From: an uncultured Granulosicoccaceae bacterium
Lineage (GTDB): Bacteria; Pseudomonadota; Gammaproteobacteria; Granulosicoccales; Granulosicoccaceae
Direction of reading: 5' to 3'
DNA length: 51,561 bases
Assembly: GCA_938035525.1 (NCBI GenBank)
Contig: CALHOI010000070.1
Span: 1-51,561, forward strand
The position numbers and the translations under genes were made by a program. The notes below the pieces were generated by a model, which was given only the letters and a program-made list of their open reading frames with translations, was not told where the DNA came from and did not search any database. Below, piece by piece: positions 50,087-51,561 of the stretch (position 1 is its first letter; the number at the start of each line of letters is the position of its first letter).

Positions 50087-51561
50087 ATGGCCGACGCGTA
50101 CAAAAAGGACAATACAAAAACAGTCATCACCATTGGCTTCCTGGCTGTGTTTGCGTTTATGGGATTAGCCTTGGTGCTCTCCATGGCAACGTTGAGTTCA
50201 GCTAACGACAAAATGTCCACCCTGATTGAGGACAACGCTGAAAAAACCGGGCTGGCTTATCAAATGCGCGATGTCATTCGTTCTCGCTCCAGCGCAATGA
50301 AATCATTGCTACAAATAAACGACCCAAACGAGCGTGAACTCGTTTTTGACAAGCTCATCCAGACCACTCGATCATACCGACGAAGTCGACACACGCTCGA
50401 GTCGCTGGGAGCGAACCAACGCGAACAGGAAATCCTCGACAAAGTTGAAGAAGCTGACCAACGCGTTGCAGAAATCTATAACAAAGCCAACGATAAAATC
50501 TATAGCATGGACAGCACACCTGACTCGCTAAAGTCAGTGCTTGGTCAAGTGCAACTGCAAGAGCTTGTGCTACTCAATCAGCTAAACGATCTGGTACAGC
50601 TGGAAAAAACACTGGCTGAGGAAACACTCGCTGCAAGCCAATCCAGATTTACCAATATCAAAGGTTTGTTGCTTACACTGTGTACAGCCGCATTTGTGTT
50701 GTCGTTGATGATTTCAGGTTTTGTGGTAAGGCGAGTAACCAGTGCCAATCGAAAAATTGCACACTTGGCCAGTCATGATGATTTAACCGGTTTACACAAC
50801 CGTCGTTCTTTTGAAGCACAACTCGAGCATATTGTGGCTATTGCACCGCGCGCCAAAGATGCACACGGTTTGATGTTTGTTGATCTGGATCGATTTAAAA
50901 TAATAAACGATACCTGCGGCCACCATGCCGGTGATCAGCTGTTAATTCAACTGACTCAGATGATGAAAAATCGTCTGCGACGCGGTGATATGCTTGCACG
51001 TATCGGCGGCGACGAATTTGCGATTATCGCCCGCGCAGATACATTCGAAGATATCGTGTCTCTGGCTGAAGAACTACGTGCCTTAGTGGCAGATTTCAAT
51101 TTTCTGTATGCTGGCCAATCGTTTAAAGTCAGTTTAAGTATTGGTGTTATTCCGGTTGATGGGATAGAAACCGATTTAGAATCTATTTTAAGCGACGTTG
51201 ACTCGGCGTGCTATGTGGCAAAACAGTCTGGTCGAAACCGAGTGCACGTCACGCAAGAAGACGACGCAGAAGTAGTCAAATACAGAAACGACATCGCTGG
51301 TATGCAAAATATCAAGACTGCTTTAGCTGATGATCGTTTGGTTCTGTTTCATCAACCAGTTTATAAAATACTAACCGATGGTGTTGAAACTGCACACAGC
51401 GAAATTCTGTTGCGCATAAAAAGTGAATCAGGCCAGCTGTTTTCCCCGGCCGAATTCATTCCCATTGCCGAAAAATACAATATAATGACCGAAATCGATC
51501 GATGGGTATTTAGTAACGTGGTCGATTGGATGGCAGCACATCAAGATGAATTTGAAACGCC
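50087..51561 (+). CDS. GGDEF-EAL membrane protein (cyclic di-GMP turnover), C-terminus cut
   Basis: Frame from ATG 50087 open to the window end (491 codons). A first membrane helix (about 12-36, VITIGFLAVFAFMGLALVLS) is followed by a helical sensor region (about 38-185, four-helix-bundle MCP type), a second helix (about 190-212) and the GGDEF domain (about 222-390) with RIGGDEFAI and an RRGD inhibition site five residues before GGDEF. LDRFKIINDTCGHHAGDQ is the usual nucleotide-binding segment. An EAL domain starts near 415 (FHQPVYKI, SEILLRIKSES, AEFIPIAEKYN) and runs off the edge. Both synthesis and breakdown are possible; the first EAL element reads EIL. Confidence 0.93.
   Translation, partial: MADAYKKDNTKTVITIGFLAVFAFMGLALVLSMATLSSANDKMSTLIEDNAEKTGLAYQMRDVIRSRSSAMKSLLQINDPNERELVFDKLIQTTRSYRRSRHTLESLGANQREQEILDKVEEADQRVAEIYNKANDKIYSMDSTPDSLKSVLGQVQLQELVLLNQLNDLVQLEKTLAEETLAASQSRFTNIKGLLLTLCTAAFVLSLMISGFVVRRVTSANRKIAHLASHDDLTGLHNRRSFEAQLEHIVAIAPRAKDAHGLMFVDLDRFKIINDTCGHHAGDQLLIQLTQMMKNRLRRGDMLARIGGDEFAIIARADTFEDIVSLAEELRALVADFNFLYAGQSFKVSLSIGVIPVDGIETDLESILSDVDSACYVAKQSGRNRVHVTQEDDAEVVKYRNDIAGMQNIKTALADDRLVLFHQPVYKILTDGVETAHSEILLRIKSESGQLFSPAEFIPIAEKYNIMTEIDRWVFSNVVDWMAAHQDEFET

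Noticed and set aside
1..51561. tRNA genes, rRNA, insertion sequences, prophage, attachment sites
   Set aside because: Scanned by eye for T-loop-like words, transposase-like proteins and terminal inverted repeats; none could be supported.

Overview
The window reads as an ordinary chromosomal segment of a Gram-negative proteobacterium, most likely a free-living, probably marine, gammaproteobacterium (inference). Supporting signs are an FMN riboswitch in front of ribD-ribE-ribBA-ribH, outer-membrane and lipoprotein genes, a lexA-imuA-imuB SOS cassette, and several ABC uptake systems for small osmolyte-like compounds. No tRNA, rRNA, insertion sequence, phage gene or CRISPR array was seen.

Layout. 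1-1919 (minus): the end of a Tad/Flp-type pilus cluster, with a cut secreted protein, a CpaF/TadA ATPase, and two tiny related hydrophobic proteins flanking the ATPase. 2414-9000: a DUF481 outer-membrane protein, a large beta-helix lipoprotein coupled to a DUF6502 protein, and a DUF222-HNH endonuclease. 9270-9487: a seven-copy 31-bp tandem array carrying CACGTG. 9628-14374 (plus): a hydratase, then the FMN riboswitch and riboflavin operon, with an eight-copy 14-bp array in the ribD leader. 14437-15708 (minus): PhyH-type oxygenase and ArfB. 15767-18256 (plus): galB-galC-galD, the lower gallate/protocatechuate meta-cleavage steps, directly followed by the 3' remnant of a LigI-like lactonase. 18995-20209 (minus): serine-glyoxylate-type aminotransferase. 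20384-24693 (plus): an ABC exporter pair, DUF1330, RNase HI with a viroplasmin domain, DUF2461 and a cysteine-cluster protein.

24752-33594 (minus): a SRPBCC protein, then a carbohydrate/polyol ABC operon (binding protein, two permeases, small membrane protein, two ATPases) translationally coupled to a fused dihydroxyacetone kinase and followed by a LacI regulator. 33750-35721 (minus): methyltransferase and MATE exporter. 35797-41649 (minus): an arginase/guanidinobutyrase-type ureohydrolase, a betaine-type ABC transporter and an arginine-deiminase-superfamily enzyme, together suggesting use of a guanidino compound. 41744-46449: a zinc-ribbon membrane protein, a 24-aa lipoprotein, a MauG-type dihaem enzyme next to a secreted amidohydrolase with a YtkA-like tail, a DMT transporter and a VOC protein. 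46595-49623 (plus): SOS box, lexA, imuA, imuB. 50087-51561 (plus): a GGDEF-EAL protein cut by the right edge.

A recurring oddity is the abundance of short tandem duplications (units of 13-46 bp), many of which span or abut the stop codon of a gene. Several genes were found by reading the sequence directly: the two edge genes, the 45-aa pilin-like protein, the 24-aa lipoprotein, the LigI-like remnant, and the true 5' part of imuA, which begins with ATA instead of a normal start codon.
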